From contig JAUNOH010000013.1 of the NCBI GenBank assembly GCA_030537155.1, positions 1 to 33,451 on the forward strand: DNA of 33,451 bases. The letters run 5' to 3'. Under the pieces are notes generated by a model that searched no databases, had not been told where the DNA came from, and saw only the letters and a list, made by a program, of their open reading frames with translations. This document shows, one piece after another, positions 6,381-15,219 of the stretch. The stretch comes from Bacillota bacterium. GTDB lineage: Bacteria; Bacillota_I; Bacilli_A; RFN20; CAG-826. Within the stretch, counting starts at the first letter, position 1. Each line of letters opens with the position of its first letter. The position numbers and the translations under genes are program-made.

Positions 6381-8702
6381 TTAGAGACGAGTTATCGAGC
6401 CGACGGTCCCGCCCTCGTTTTTGCCATAGGCCCCATAATCGCCGTCATAGCTGATGCTGGTTGAGGTGTAACTATCAGTGGTATAGCCCTGTCTGGATTC
6501 GGAGGTGTTGAACGATAGCTCGACGGTGCTGGCACCGGTCAAACTGCCAAGATTGTAACCGACGATGGTTCCGACGGTTCCGGTGGAGGTGGTGCTTAGA
6601 GGCCATCCGCTGGTGCCTACGTTCTTTATCCTGTTGGTTATGATCTCAGAACTGAAGGACATAGAATGAGTCAAACTGCAATTGCTCACCGTTTTGTTGT
6701 TAACGGCACAGATTCCACCAAAATTACCACGGAGATTTAGATTCCAGAAATCACTTCCGGCCACTCCGCCGATCGCACCCATCATTGATTGGATGTAACC
6801 GTAGGTGCTGAAGGTTGAGTTGGCGGCGTTGGTGCAATTCGAGATGGTTCCTCTGTTATTGGCGACGAAGCCACCGAAATTGACGGTCGTGGCATCGTTA
6901 AGGACAGAGGATTGAGCAGAGGCCGCCCAAGTGAAGTAACGCCTATCAGCACGCGAGTTCTTCATCGTAAGGTTGCCGGTGAGCTTGCAGCTATCGATGA
7001 TGCCATAGTTGGTGACGGCAATCGAGCCGTAATCGGCGGTGATGTTGTCGGCGTCGGTCCAGTTTTCCCAAGTGTTGCTCTTGTCTAGGTCGAAGGAGAC
7101 AACCACGCTGAAGCTGTCGACGGAGAGATTCCTGACGGTCCCATAGTTTTCGGCGAATAATCCACCGGTCGAATGGACCCTCGAGTTATCGTTTGAGAGA
7201 TTGTAGGAGAAATTGGTGAGCGAGTGGTCGTTGCCATCCAAGACGCCGGCGAAATTGCTGATGGGGGTCCACCAGGATCCGCTCATGTCGATGTCGTTGG
7301 CCAAATAGTAGTAGCCGTCTAAATCGTTGGCGATCTTCTCAACGTCGCTCCTGGTGCTCAGGGCGGTGTAAAGCGGGTTATATTCTCCGCAGCCCCTGGA
7401 GCAGGTCAATTCCAATCCGTTGGAGCCGAAGGTGTGACTGAGCTTGGCGATTTCCGTGCGGTCGGTGATGACCTGATGGCAGACGCTGCAGGAATAGCTG
7501 GCGGTGTAACCAACGGATTTGCAGGTCGGCTCGACGGCGTTGTCGTCCTTAACAAGGGTATGATCGCTCATCGGGATTTGCTCACGGTCGCTGAGATGCT
7601 TGCTGCAATTGGCACAGTGGGTGCTGGCGGTGTAACCATAGCTGGTGCAGGTCGGCTCGATGCCGTTTTCATCGCTCACGGCGACGTGGTCGATCATCGC
7701 GATTTCCTCACGCGGAACGATCAATTGCTTACAAACGCTGCAGCTCTGGCTTTCGGTGTAGCCGATGCTGATGCAGGTCGGCTCGACGGCATCGTTATTT
7801 CCGACTAAGGTGTGGGCCTTCAGCGGAAGGGCTTGCTGAGCGGACAGGACGGTGTGGCATACCGAGCAGCTGGTGCTGGAAGATAATCCGGCCTCAGTGC
7901 AGGTGGATTCAACTCTATTCCCATCGTCGACCGGCGTGTGGTCAACCATCGGGATGACTTCTTGCTCTTGGGTCAAAGTGCCGCAAACAGAGCAGTGGTA
8001 GCTGGCGGTTAAGCCAGTGGCGGTGCAGGTGGCCTCGGTTCCGTTATTATCGGAAACGGGAGTATGGTCGAGCATCGGGATTTCCTCTCTTTGCACGATG
8101 ACTTTATTGCAGACGCTGCAGGTCTTGCTCGAGGTCCAACCGGTCGAGGTGCAGGTGGCGGCAACGCCGTTACCGTCATCGACTAAGGTGTGGTTCCCGG
8201 TGGCGGCCAACGTTTCGGTCACTTTCTCACTGCAGAAATAGACGTATTCCCCGACGGTGATCTGAGCCGAATGCTCCTGAGAGCCGGCAGCGTCACAGGT
8301 CGGCTGCTGCAAGACGGTGGTGGTGACGGTGGCTTCGTAGGTATATGTGTGCCCCTCGGTCGTTTCGGTGCAGCTTTCCCTGGAGCAAGTGACGGTGGCA
8401 TCGCAGCCATAACCGGTTTTCCACTGCCAGTTGATGTTATTGTAATCGTAAGAGTGCCCTAAGGCGTCGGTATAGGATTCAGTGTCGATGTAGAATTCGC
8501 CGCACGAGCAGACGTATTTGGTATAACCGGCTTCCGTGCAGGTGGCCGCGACGGTCTCGGCCGTGTACTCATGCAGATGCTCGGAACTTGACGCCGAAGC
8601 GCTGTCATCTAAAAGACAGCTAGTCAATAAGGTTGCGCATGCGAATAAAGTGGCGCCAAGCAAACCAAGGCGCCTTTTCCTTTTGAAATTAAAAACTTTC
8701 AT
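6381..8702 (-). CDS. Large surface lipoprotein with six Cys/His repeats and a GLUG-like region
   Basis: 773 residues from the ATG at 8702 (GGGGGG upstream). Basic N-terminus, hydrophobic stretch, and lipobox L-T-S-C29 give a lipoprotein signal. Residues 41-170 hold less regular Cys-rich units. Residues 171-422 are six tandem units of exactly 42 residues, each with invariant H1, C14, C25 and C28 (pattern H...TC...C-S-V-C). Residues about 435-773 contain repeated G-G-x2-x-x-N-x-G-T-[IV]-x-N-[CL] segments like the GLUG motif, which builds beta-helix-type surface domains. Proteins with such zinc-ribbon-like repeats are known from gut Bacillota surface proteins, role unclear. I infer a cell-surface binding protein. 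It is monocistronic with its own terminator, followed on its other side by tRNA-Ser. Confidence 0.85.
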   Translation of the reverse strand: MKVFNFKRKRRLGLLGATLFACATLLTSCLLDDSASASSSEHLHEYTAETVAATCTEAGYTKYVCSCGEFYIDTESYTDALGHSYDYNNINWQWKTGYGCDATVTCSRESCTETTEGHTYTYEATVTTTVLQQPTCDAAGSQEHSAQITVGEYVYFCSEKVTETLAATGNHTLVDDGNGVAATCTSTGWTSSKTCSVCNKVIVQREEIPMLDHTPVSDNNGTEATCTATGLTASYHCSVCGTLTQEQEVIPMVDHTPVDDGNRVESTCTEAGLSSSTSCSVCHTVLSAQQALPLKAHTLVGNNDAVEPTCISIGYTESQSCSVCKQLIVPREEIAMIDHVAVSDENGIEPTCTSYGYTASTHCANCSKHLSDREQIPMSDHTLVKDDNAVEPTCKSVGYTASYSCSVCHQVITDRTEIAKLSHTFGSNGLELTCSRGCGEYNPLYTALSTRSDVEKIANDLDGYYYLANDIDMSGSWWTPISNFAGVLDGNDHSLTNFSYNLSNDNSRVHSTGGLFAENYGTVRNLSVDSFSVVVSFDLDKSNTWENWTDADNITADYGSIAVTNYGIIDSCKLTGNLTMKNSRADRRYFTWAASAQSSVLNDATTVNFGGFVANNRGTISNCTNAANSTFSTYGYIQSMMGAIGGVAGSDFWNLNLRGNFGGICAVNNKTVSNCSLTHSMSFSSEIITNRIKNVGTSGWPLSTTSTGTVGTIVGYNLGSLTGASTVELSFNTSESRQGYTTDSYTSTSISYDGDYGAYGKNEGGTVGSITRL
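7437..8192 (-). repeat. Six tandem 126-bp (42-residue) repeats
   Basis: Six in-frame units without any insertion or deletion between them. Conserved H1-x12-C14-x10-C25-x2-C28 in every unit, followed by a hydrophobic E-I-P-M-type end. DNA identity between units is partial, so they are old duplications under selection for spacing. The His/Cys set could bind one zinc ion per unit, which is an inference. Confidence 0.88.
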
Positions 8703-8726
8703 AATCCCCCCTTGGAATTCGCCATC

Positions 8727-8732
8727 ATAATA
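8727..8732 (-). promoter_or_regulatory. -10 element for the repeat lipoprotein gene
   Basis: TATTAT on the minus strand about 24 nt before the ATG at 8702, leaving a short leader with a GGGGGG ribosome binding site. The -35 (TGTCTA, 8755-8750, 17-bp spacer) is weak. Confidence 0.5.
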
Positions 8733-8849
8733 CACGCCTTTGCTTTGTTTAGACACCCCCAATTTCGACATTGCTTTCCAAAAGGAAAATATCAATTCAA
8801 ATGGGATTTGTCGGTTTTTTTGGATATGAGCGGGCGTTAAAACAAAAAA

Positions 8850-8868
8850 GTCCGGCCGGTGGTCGGAC
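8850..8868 (-). terminator. Terminator of tRNA-Ser(CGA)
   Basis: Stem GTCCG/CGGAC (8850-8854 with 8864-8868) with further partial pairing, followed on the minus strand by TTTTTTGTTTT. It is 12 nt past the tRNA 3' end. Confidence 0.8.
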
Positions 8869-8880
8869 GATCATTCTTCA

Positions 8881-8972
8881 TGGCGGAGGCTTAGGGATTC
8901 GAACCCTAGCTGGAGCGAGGCCCCACTATCAGTTTTCGAAACTGACCCCTTCAGCCGCTTGGGTAAGCCTCC
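8881..8972 (-). tRNA. tRNA-Ser (anticodon CGA)
   Basis: Minus-strand cloverleaf. Acceptor GGAGGCT pairs with AGCCTCC, discriminator G, encoded CCA at 8883-8881. The anticodon arm TCAGT-TTCGAAA-ACTGA gives anticodon CGA. A long variable arm and the T-loop GGTTCGAATCC are present. The 92-nt length fits a class II serine tRNA decoding UCG. Confidence 0.96.
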
Positions 8973-8984
8973 GCAGCGGGGTAT

Positions 8985-9013
8985 ATCTTAGCACCGACCA
9001 ACATCTTCGACAA
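8985..9013 (-). promoter_or_regulatory. Promoter of tRNA-Ser(CGA)
   Basis: On the minus strand: -35 TTGTCG (9013-9008), 17-bp spacer, -10 TAAGAT (8990-8985), about 12 nt upstream of the tRNA 5' end. Confidence 0.65.
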
Positions 9014-9033
9014 TAACAAGTCCCTAGGGTTTT

Positions 9034-9054
9034 TACCACTATATGTGGTACACT
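9034..9054 (+). promoter_or_regulatory. Inverted repeat overlapping a -10-like element
   Basis: Perfect dyad TACCAC-TATAT-GTGGTA (9034-9050) overlapping TACACT (9049-9054), a possible -10 for the long operon starting at 9083. Its place is typical of a repressor operator. There is no clear -35. The leader would be about 20 nt with only a weak ribosome binding site (CAGG). Confidence 0.5.
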
Positions 9055-9082
9055 AACGGGGCCGAAAAAGCAGGTCTTTTTG

Positions 9083-10834
9083 ATGATTGCCAATATTCTC
9101 TCAATCTCTCAATACGTTCCGCTGATCTCCGGGATCATCGTTTTGGTCTCTTTATTGGTGGTGACTATTTTCTATTTCGTCGGGGAGAGCTTCCAACGGA
9201 AATACCAAGCCAGGATTATGGAGAAATCCAACTCGGTCCGCGTCTTCGTCATCGACGTGGCCATGGAGATCGTGACTTATTTCAATGTCAAAAACCTCCG
9301 GGAAGTCCGAAAGATGAAGTTGTCGGATTTCTATAAGCAGTTCGCCAAAGCCGATAGACCCAAGATCGCCAAGTGGATCAAGGGGCTGCTTGAGCCGGAT
9401 TCGGGGACCCCGAATTATTTAGAGGTCGATGTGAAGGTCACCGCCGACAGGAAGGATTACTTCTCCATGCTTCAGGTGTCCCATCTCAATCAGCAGGAGG
9501 GCATCATCCACATCGAATCCTATCTATTTAAATATGTGCCAGTGGCTAAGGCCTCGGCCTCGGCCAACGCCAAGATGACGAGCAAATCCGATTTCGACGC
9601 CCAGATAAAGAGCTCCAGCAAAAACAAAGGCGCCAGCCTCTGCCTCAGGATCATCTTCAAAAAGCAGAGCGAGGTCGAGCAATACCTGGAACCCGTCCTT
9701 TTTAACTCCCTCAAAAACGAGTTGTCCACCCTCCTAAGGGAAAACAAACGCTTTATCCTCATCGCCTCCAAAAGCGAAATCATCGTCTCCGACCTCAAGG
9801 TATCCTCGCCCGCCCAGGCTAGATTTTTCCTTCACCAGACCTCGGCCATCTGCAATCGCTTCATCTCCTTCAACGGGCTCGCCTCGACTTTGGAGATAAG
9901 GATTGGGGCGGTGGAACACCGTTATTTCCCCTATGATGCCGAAGCCATCGTCTCCGAGGCCAGGAAGTGCGCCAAACTGGCCCATGACGTCAACGAACGT
10001 TATTACTGGTATAACCCGACCAGGCGCATCGATATGGTCGTGGACGATGAGTCCAGCTACCGCACCGAGGTTGAGAGGATCATAAATGGCCGGAAACTCG
10101 GCTTCTATTTCCGGCCGATTTATTCAGTCGATCAGCTGAGGGTCATCGGTTATTTGGCCAAGGTCAAGCCCGAGGATGCCTATTTCTCGACCATTGAGGA
10201 ACTGAAGGAATACGCGGCCAGAGCCAGGGAGGGGCAGGAGCTATTCGGCACCATCGCCATGAACCTGATCACCACCTTCTCCGCCCAAAAGGGCGATGCC
10301 TCGCCGATGCTATATATCCCCGTCGCCTGCAGCGAGTTCCGCTACGTATTGACCACCTTCTCCCCCTTGGTTGAGGGGAAGAACCTGAAGATATGCTTTG
10401 TCGTCAGCGAGGAGGATATCTCCGCCCACTTGGGCTCCATGGGCGTGGACGGCATCAGCCAAACCATCGCCAACATCCGGGCCAAGGGATTCAAATTCGC
10501 CCTTTTAATCGGCGAAAAGCTCATATTGCCCGAGGAGTTCTATCCGCTGTTTGACTACTTCATCGTCAGCTTCGCCTTCGCCGGGGCCCAGACCGGATTG
10601 GATACCAGGATTAGGGCCGACCTCCACGCGACGGTCGAGAAGCTGCTCAAGTACAAGAAGAGGATCATGGCCAGCGACATCGATGGATGGAATGCCATTG
10701 AGCTTCTAGTCCGTTCAGGACTAAACTACATATCCGCCGAAGCCTTCTCCCCCTATGAGAGGATGATTGCCCCGGTCAATCCCAAGAGCCTAAAACGCAT
10801 CAAGCAAATAGCCAAGGAGGCTAAACACATATGA
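9083..10834 (+). CDS. Membrane protein with degenerate GGDEF and EAL domains
   Basis: 583 residues. One membrane helix (about 10-35). Residues 50-155 look PAS-like. Residues about 175-320 keep the outline of a GGDEF domain (the segment before and after FILIASKSEIIV at about 222-233, then LEIRIGAVEHRYFPYDAEAI and a final YYWYNP), but G-G-D-E-F itself is gone. Residues about 335-575 follow the EAL fold (LGFYFRPIYS..., GYLAKVKP in place of E-A-L-x-R, IRAKGFKFALLIGEK in place of the D-D-F-G-T-G region), with all metal-binding residues replaced. It should neither make nor cut cyclic di-GMP. A receptor or scaffold role is possible. It starts at ATG 9083 and its stop overlaps the proS start (ATGA). 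Confidence 0.8.
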   Translation: MIANILSISQYVPLISGIIVLVSLLVVTIFYFVGESFQRKYQARIMEKSNSVRVFVIDVAMEIVTYFNVKNLREVRKMKLSDFYKQFAKADRPKIAKWIKGLLEPDSGTPNYLEVDVKVTADRKDYFSMLQVSHLNQQEGIIHIESYLFKYVPVAKASASANAKMTSKSDFDAQIKSSSKNKGASLCLRIIFKKQSEVEQYLEPVLFNSLKNELSTLLRENKRFILIASKSEIIVSDLKVSSPAQARFFLHQTSAICNRFISFNGLASTLEIRIGAVEHRYFPYDAEAIVSEARKCAKLAHDVNERYYWYNPTRRIDMVVDDESSYRTEVERIINGRKLGFYFRPIYSVDQLRVIGYLAKVKPEDAYFSTIEELKEYAARAREGQELFGTIAMNLITTFSAQKGDASPMLYIPVACSEFRYVLTTFSPLVEGKNLKICFVVSEEDISAHLGSMGVDGISQTIANIRAKGFKFALLIGEKLILPEEFYPLFDYFIVSFAFAGAQTGLDTRIRADLHATVEKLLKYKKRIMASDIDGWNAIELLVRSGLNYISAEAFSPYERMIAPVNPKSLKRIKQIAKEAKHI

Positions 10835-12273
10835 GCCAGATCAAGCAAAACAAGAACGATTCCATCACCCGCCAGGAGGATGATTTCGCCCAGTGGTATA
10901 CCGACGTCTGCAAGAAAGCCCAGCTGATGGATTATTCCTCGGTCAAGGGCTTCATCGATTATCTGCCATACGGATACGCCATCTGGGAGGAGATCAGGAA
11001 TTACTGCAACCGCCGCTTCAAGGAGGTTGGCTCCGAAAACGTCTATCTGCCTTTGGTCATCCCCCAGTCCTTATTTGCCACCGAGAAGGAACACGTTGAG
11101 GGCTTTGCCCCCGAATGCTTAGTCTGCACCATCGGCGGCAACGAAAAGCTCAATGACCCCCTCATCATCCGCCCGACCTCGGAGATCCTTTTCTCCGAAC
11201 TATTCAGGAAGATGGTTTCCTCCTACCGCGATTTGCCCAAGGTCTACAACCAGTGGTGCTCCGTCGTCCGCTGGGAAAAGACGACCCGCCCATTTTTAAG
11301 GGGCGCCGAATTCCTCTGGCAAGAGGGGCACTGCCTCTTTGAGACGGCCGAACAGGCTGAGGAGAACGCCCTCAAGGTGCTGGATATCTACGACGATATC
11401 GGCAAAGAGCTGTTGGCCGTCCCCTTCGTCAAAGGCGTCAAGACCGCCCATGAGCGGTTCGCCGGGGCCGTCAACACCTATTCCATCGAGGCTTTGATGC
11501 CTGATGGGAAGGCGCTTCAGGCCGGGACCACCCACTGCCTGGGTCAGGGCTTTGCCAAGGCCGCCAAAATCCAATTCCTCGGCCGCGATCAAAAACTCAA
11601 CACCCCCTATCAGACCTCCTGGGGTGTCTCCACCCGCCTTATCGGCGCCATGATCATGGCCCATGGCGACGACAACGGTCTGGTTCTTCCTCCCTACGTC
11701 GCCCCCATCCAGGCGGTCATCGTCCCCATCAGGATGGATAAGGAACCCCGCGTTTTGGAGGAGGCTAACCGCATCAAGGCCAAACTCGAATCGTTGGGCG
11801 TCCGCGTCAAGTTGGATGACTCCGACAAGACCCCCGGCTGGAAATTCGCCGAGTGGGAGATGAAGGGCGTTCCCCTCCGCATCGAGTGCGGACCCCGCGA
11901 CTTGGAGAATAACACCCTCAGCCTCTCTAAGCGTTATAACGGCGAGAAATCAGTCCTCAGCATCGATGAGCTCGATCAGGTTCCCGCCATCCTCAAATCG
12001 ATCCACGAGGGCATGTATCAGAAATCCTTGGAATTGCTCAACAACTCCATCACTGAAGTCCACTCGATGGAGGAGCTTAAGGCCGCCTTGGATAAGGGCG
12101 GATACGCCAAACTCATGTGGAATGAAAACGAAGAGCTCGAGATGAAGATAAAGGAGCTCACCAACGGCGGCACCGCCAGGTGCTATCCCTTTGACGCCAA
12201 ACCCTTCGGCGACACCAACCCCCTAACGGGCGAGAAGGCCGATAAGGTTATCTATTTTGCCAAGGCTTATTGA
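10831..12273 (+). CDS. proS: Prolyl-tRNA synthetase (short archaeal/eukaryotic-type)
   Basis: 480 residues, the length of the ProRS branch without the editing insertion. It charges tRNA-Pro with proline in the cytosol. Class II motif 2 is VVRWEKTTRPFLRGAEFLWQEGH. Motif 3 is in GVSTRLIGAMIMAHGDDNGLVLPP. An anticodon-binding domain follows (IQAVIVPIRMDKEP onward), then a C-terminal extension ending CYPFDAKPFG...YFAKAY with the terminal Tyr typical of this type. The start overlaps the upstream stop by 4 bp and the stop overlaps the next ATG by 1 bp (TGATG), so translation is coupled along the operon. No anticodon T-box leader was seen. Confidence 0.97.
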   Translation: MSQIKQNKNDSITRQEDDFAQWYTDVCKKAQLMDYSSVKGFIDYLPYGYAIWEEIRNYCNRRFKEVGSENVYLPLVIPQSLFATEKEHVEGFAPECLVCTIGGNEKLNDPLIIRPTSEILFSELFRKMVSSYRDLPKVYNQWCSVVRWEKTTRPFLRGAEFLWQEGHCLFETAEQAEENALKVLDIYDDIGKELLAVPFVKGVKTAHERFAGAVNTYSIEALMPDGKALQAGTTHCLGQGFAKAAKIQFLGRDQKLNTPYQTSWGVSTRLIGAMIMAHGDDNGLVLPPYVAPIQAVIVPIRMDKEPRVLEEANRIKAKLESLGVRVKLDDSDKTPGWKFAEWEMKGVPLRIECGPRDLENNTLSLSKRYNGEKSVLSIDELDQVPAILKSIHEGMYQKSLELLNNSITEVHSMEELKAALDKGGYAKLMWNENEELEMKIKELTNGGTARCYPFDAKPFGDTNPLTGEKADKVIYFAKAY

Positions 12274-15218
12274 TGGAAAAGGAAAAGTATCTCTCTTTAG
12301 GCATCGACGTCGGCTCGACCACCGTCAAAGCCGTCGTCCTCGATTCCGACAACAACGTCTTATACGCCAGCTATGTCCGCCATGGCTCCAAGGTGAAGGA
12401 GACGGCCCTTTCCCAATTGTCCGAAATCAAAGAGAAGATAGGGCTGGGGCCTTATAAAATCTCTTTTACCGGCTCGGCCGGTCTAGGTCTTTCCGAAAGG
12501 GCGCATCTTCCTTTCGTTCAGGAAGTCCAATCGGCCTATCAGGCCATTAAAAAGCTATATCCCCAGGCCGACGCCGCCATCGAATTGGGCGGGGAGGATG
12601 CCAAGATCATCTTCATCACCGGCGGCCTCGAGGAGAGGATGAATGGCTCCTGCGCCGGCGGGACCGGGGCCTTCCTCGACCAGATGGCGACCTTGCTAAA
12701 CATCTCTCTCCCGGAGATGAATGAACTCGCCAAACACGCCCAGAAGGCCTATCCGATCGCCTCGCGTTGCGGGGTCTTCGCCAAAAGCGACATCCAGTCC
12801 ATCCTGAACCAGGGCGCCAACAAGGAGGATGTCTCGCTCTCCATCTTCCATGCGGTCGTCGACCAGACCATCGCCGGTCTGGCTCAGGGCCGCGAGATAA
12901 AAGGGAACGTTTTATTCCTAGGCGGACCCTTGCACTTCCTAACCTCGCTTCAGGATGCCTTCAAACAGCAGCTTCACCTCGACGATGAGCACGCCATATT
13001 CCCGGAGGATTCCGAGACCTTCATGGCCAAAGGCGCCGCCATATACGCAGCCAAATCCTATGAGGACCCGATGTCCCTCGATTCGATTATCGCCAACATC
13101 GAGGCGGTATCCTCGGTCGGCACCATCGTGACCGGCCGACCCCTCTTTAAAGACGAGGACGATTTCAAGGAACACCAAAAGCGGCACAAGGACTTCGACG
13201 TCCAAACCGCTGATATTTCGACTTATGAGGGCAAGGCATATCTAGGGATCGATGAGGGCTCGACGACCACCAAGATCGTTTTGCTTTCCGAAGACGATAA
13301 GCTCCTATACTCCAATTACGAGCCCAATAACGGACTCCCCATCGAGAAGATCGTCGCCCAATTAAAACATATCTATGAGATAGCCAACCCGAAACTGGAG
13401 ATCGTCTCCTCGGCCGTCACCGGCTATGGCGAGGAATTGATCATCTCCTCCCTCCACGTCGACTATGGCCTCGTCGAGACGGTGGCCCACTTTAAAGCCG
13501 CCAGTTTCTTTGAGCCGGAAGTGGAATTCATCCTCGATATCGGCGGCCAGGACATCAAGTGCTTCCGCATCAAGAATCAGGCCATCGACTCCATCATGCT
13601 GAATGAAGCATGTTCCTCGGGGTGCGGCTCCTTCCTCCAGACCTTCGCCGGGGCCCTTGGATATGACATCCAGACCTTCTCGGAAATCGGCCTATATGCC
13701 AAAAAACCGGTCGAACTTGGCTCACGCTGCACCGTCTTCATGAATTCCTCGGTTAAGCAGGCTCAAAGGGATGGCGCCCAGATTGAGGACATCTCAGCGG
13801 GCTTATCGCGTTCGGTCGTCAAAAACGCCCTCTATAAAGTCATCCGCGTCAATTCGTTCAAGGAATTGGGCGATAAGATCGTCACCCAGGGCGGAACCTT
13901 TTTGAACAACGCCGTCTTGAAAGCCTTTGAAATGGAAATCGGGCATGAAGTAATCCGTCCCTCAATCGCCGGATTGATGGGGGCTTTCGGAGCCGCCTTA
14001 TATGCCAAGGAAAAAGGCGGAAAAGGCGGTCTATTGAAGAAAGATGAATTGGAGGCCTTCACCTATAAGAGCTTCCAGTCGGTGTGCCAGGGCTGCGCCA
14101 ATCACTGCAACCTGACGATCCTCCGCTTCCCGGATAAGGGTGTTTTCGTCTCCGGGAATAAGTGCGAGAAGGGCGCCGGAAAGAAACCCTCCTCCGATGA
14201 GTTGGATATCTACGCCTTTAAGCGGAAGAGGCTCCGCGAGCTGATTCCTGCCAAACCCGAGAATAGCAAAGGTAAAGTGGGGCTCCCGATGAACCTCGCG
14301 ATGTTTGAGCAGTTGCCGCTTTGGGCCACATTCTTCCATGAATTGGGCTATGAAGTGGTGGTTTCGCCCTATTCGACCCGCGAATTGTACCGCCAGGGCC
14401 AGAGGACGATTCCCTCGGACACCGCCTGCTACCCGGCCAAATTGATGCACGGCCACGTCGACTACCTAATCAACGAGGGCGTCGACTTCATCTTCTATCC
14501 CTCCGAGTCATATAACATTGACGAGCAACGCAGCCAGAATAACTTCAACTGCCCCGTCGTCGCCTACTATGGCGAATTGATCAAGAAAAACGACGCCAGG
14601 CTAAACGATAATAACTTCCTCGACCCCTTCATCGACATCAACTCCGAGAAGACGGCGGTAAAGACGCTTTCGGAAACCTTCCCGAACCTTTCGAAAAAAG
14701 AGGTCAAACACGCCTTCGAAAAAGGCGCCAAGGCGATGCTTGATTACCGCGAGGAGGTTAAGTCCCGCGGCGACTACATCATCGAGAGGTCCCGTAATGA
14801 ACATAAACGCATGATCGTTTTGGCGGGAAGGCCCTATCACATCGATCCAGAGATCAACCACGGCATCGATAAGCTCCTCGATTCCTTGGGTGTGGCCGTC
14901 TTAAGCGAAGACTGCCTCCGCTTTACCGGCAAACCTCCCCATCCCCACGTCCTCAACCAGTGGACCTACCACGCCAGGCTATACGATGCGGCCGAATACA
15001 TCTCCGCCCAGCCGGATATGGAGTTGGTCCAATTGGTCTCTTTCGGGTGCGGGGTCGACGCGGTCACCACCGACGAGGTGAGGGCCATCCTCGAGGGCCA
15101 TAAGCGCCTCTACACTCAGCTGAAGATCGACGAGATCTCCAACCTCGGGGCGGTCAAGATCAGGATCAGATCCCTTTTGGCAGCCGTCGAGGAGCGCGAT
15201 CAGAAAGGGGGCAATTAA
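12273..15218 (+). CDS. Double-domain 2-hydroxyacyl-CoA dehydratase activase-like ATPase with DUF2229
   Basis: 981 residues from the ATG at 12273 (one in-frame TTG precedes it). Two BcrAD/BadFG-type ATPase domains stand in tandem. The first has GIDVGSTTVK near residue 10, GGEDAK near 106 and the cluster cysteines C127 (NGSCAGGTG) and C166 (SRCGVF). The second has GIDEGSTTTK near 323, GGQDIK, C447-x3-C451 and GSRCTVF. A DUF2229-type region follows, with C605-x2-C608-x3-C612. Single-domain activases use ATP to push an electron into dehydratases. These large COG3580-type relatives are widespread in anaerobes but their substrate is not known. In other Bacillota the next gene's product is often fused to this one; here it is separate. 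Confidence 0.9.
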   Translation: MEKEKYLSLGIDVGSTTVKAVVLDSDNNVLYASYVRHGSKVKETALSQLSEIKEKIGLGPYKISFTGSAGLGLSERAHLPFVQEVQSAYQAIKKLYPQADAAIELGGEDAKIIFITGGLEERMNGSCAGGTGAFLDQMATLLNISLPEMNELAKHAQKAYPIASRCGVFAKSDIQSILNQGANKEDVSLSIFHAVVDQTIAGLAQGREIKGNVLFLGGPLHFLTSLQDAFKQQLHLDDEHAIFPEDSETFMAKGAAIYAAKSYEDPMSLDSIIANIEAVSSVGTIVTGRPLFKDEDDFKEHQKRHKDFDVQTADISTYEGKAYLGIDEGSTTTKIVLLSEDDKLLYSNYEPNNGLPIEKIVAQLKHIYEIANPKLEIVSSAVTGYGEELIISSLHVDYGLVETVAHFKAASFFEPEVEFILDIGGQDIKCFRIKNQAIDSIMLNEACSSGCGSFLQTFAGALGYDIQTFSEIGLYAKKPVELGSRCTVFMNSSVKQAQRDGAQIEDISAGLSRSVVKNALYKVIRVNSFKELGDKIVTQGGTFLNNAVLKAFEMEIGHEVIRPSIAGLMGAFGAALYAKEKGGKGGLLKKDELEAFTYKSFQSVCQGCANHCNLTILRFPDKGVFVSGNKCEKGAGKKPSSDELDIYAFKRKRLRELIPAKPENSKGKVGLPMNLAMFEQLPLWATFFHELGYEVVVSPYSTRELYRQGQRTIPSDTACYPAKLMHGHVDYLINEGVDFIFYPSESYNIDEQRSQNNFNCPVVAYYGELIKKNDARLNDNNFLDPFIDINSEKTAVKTLSETFPNLSKKEVKHAFEKGAKAMLDYREEVKSRGDYIIERSRNEHKRMIVLAGRPYHIDPEINHGIDKLLDSLGVAVLSEDCLRFTGKPPHPHVLNQWTYHARLYDAAEYISAQPDMELVQLVSFGCGVDAVTTDEVRAILEGHKRLYTQLKIDEISNLGAVKIRIRSLLAAVEERDQKGGN

Positions 15219-15219
15219 T

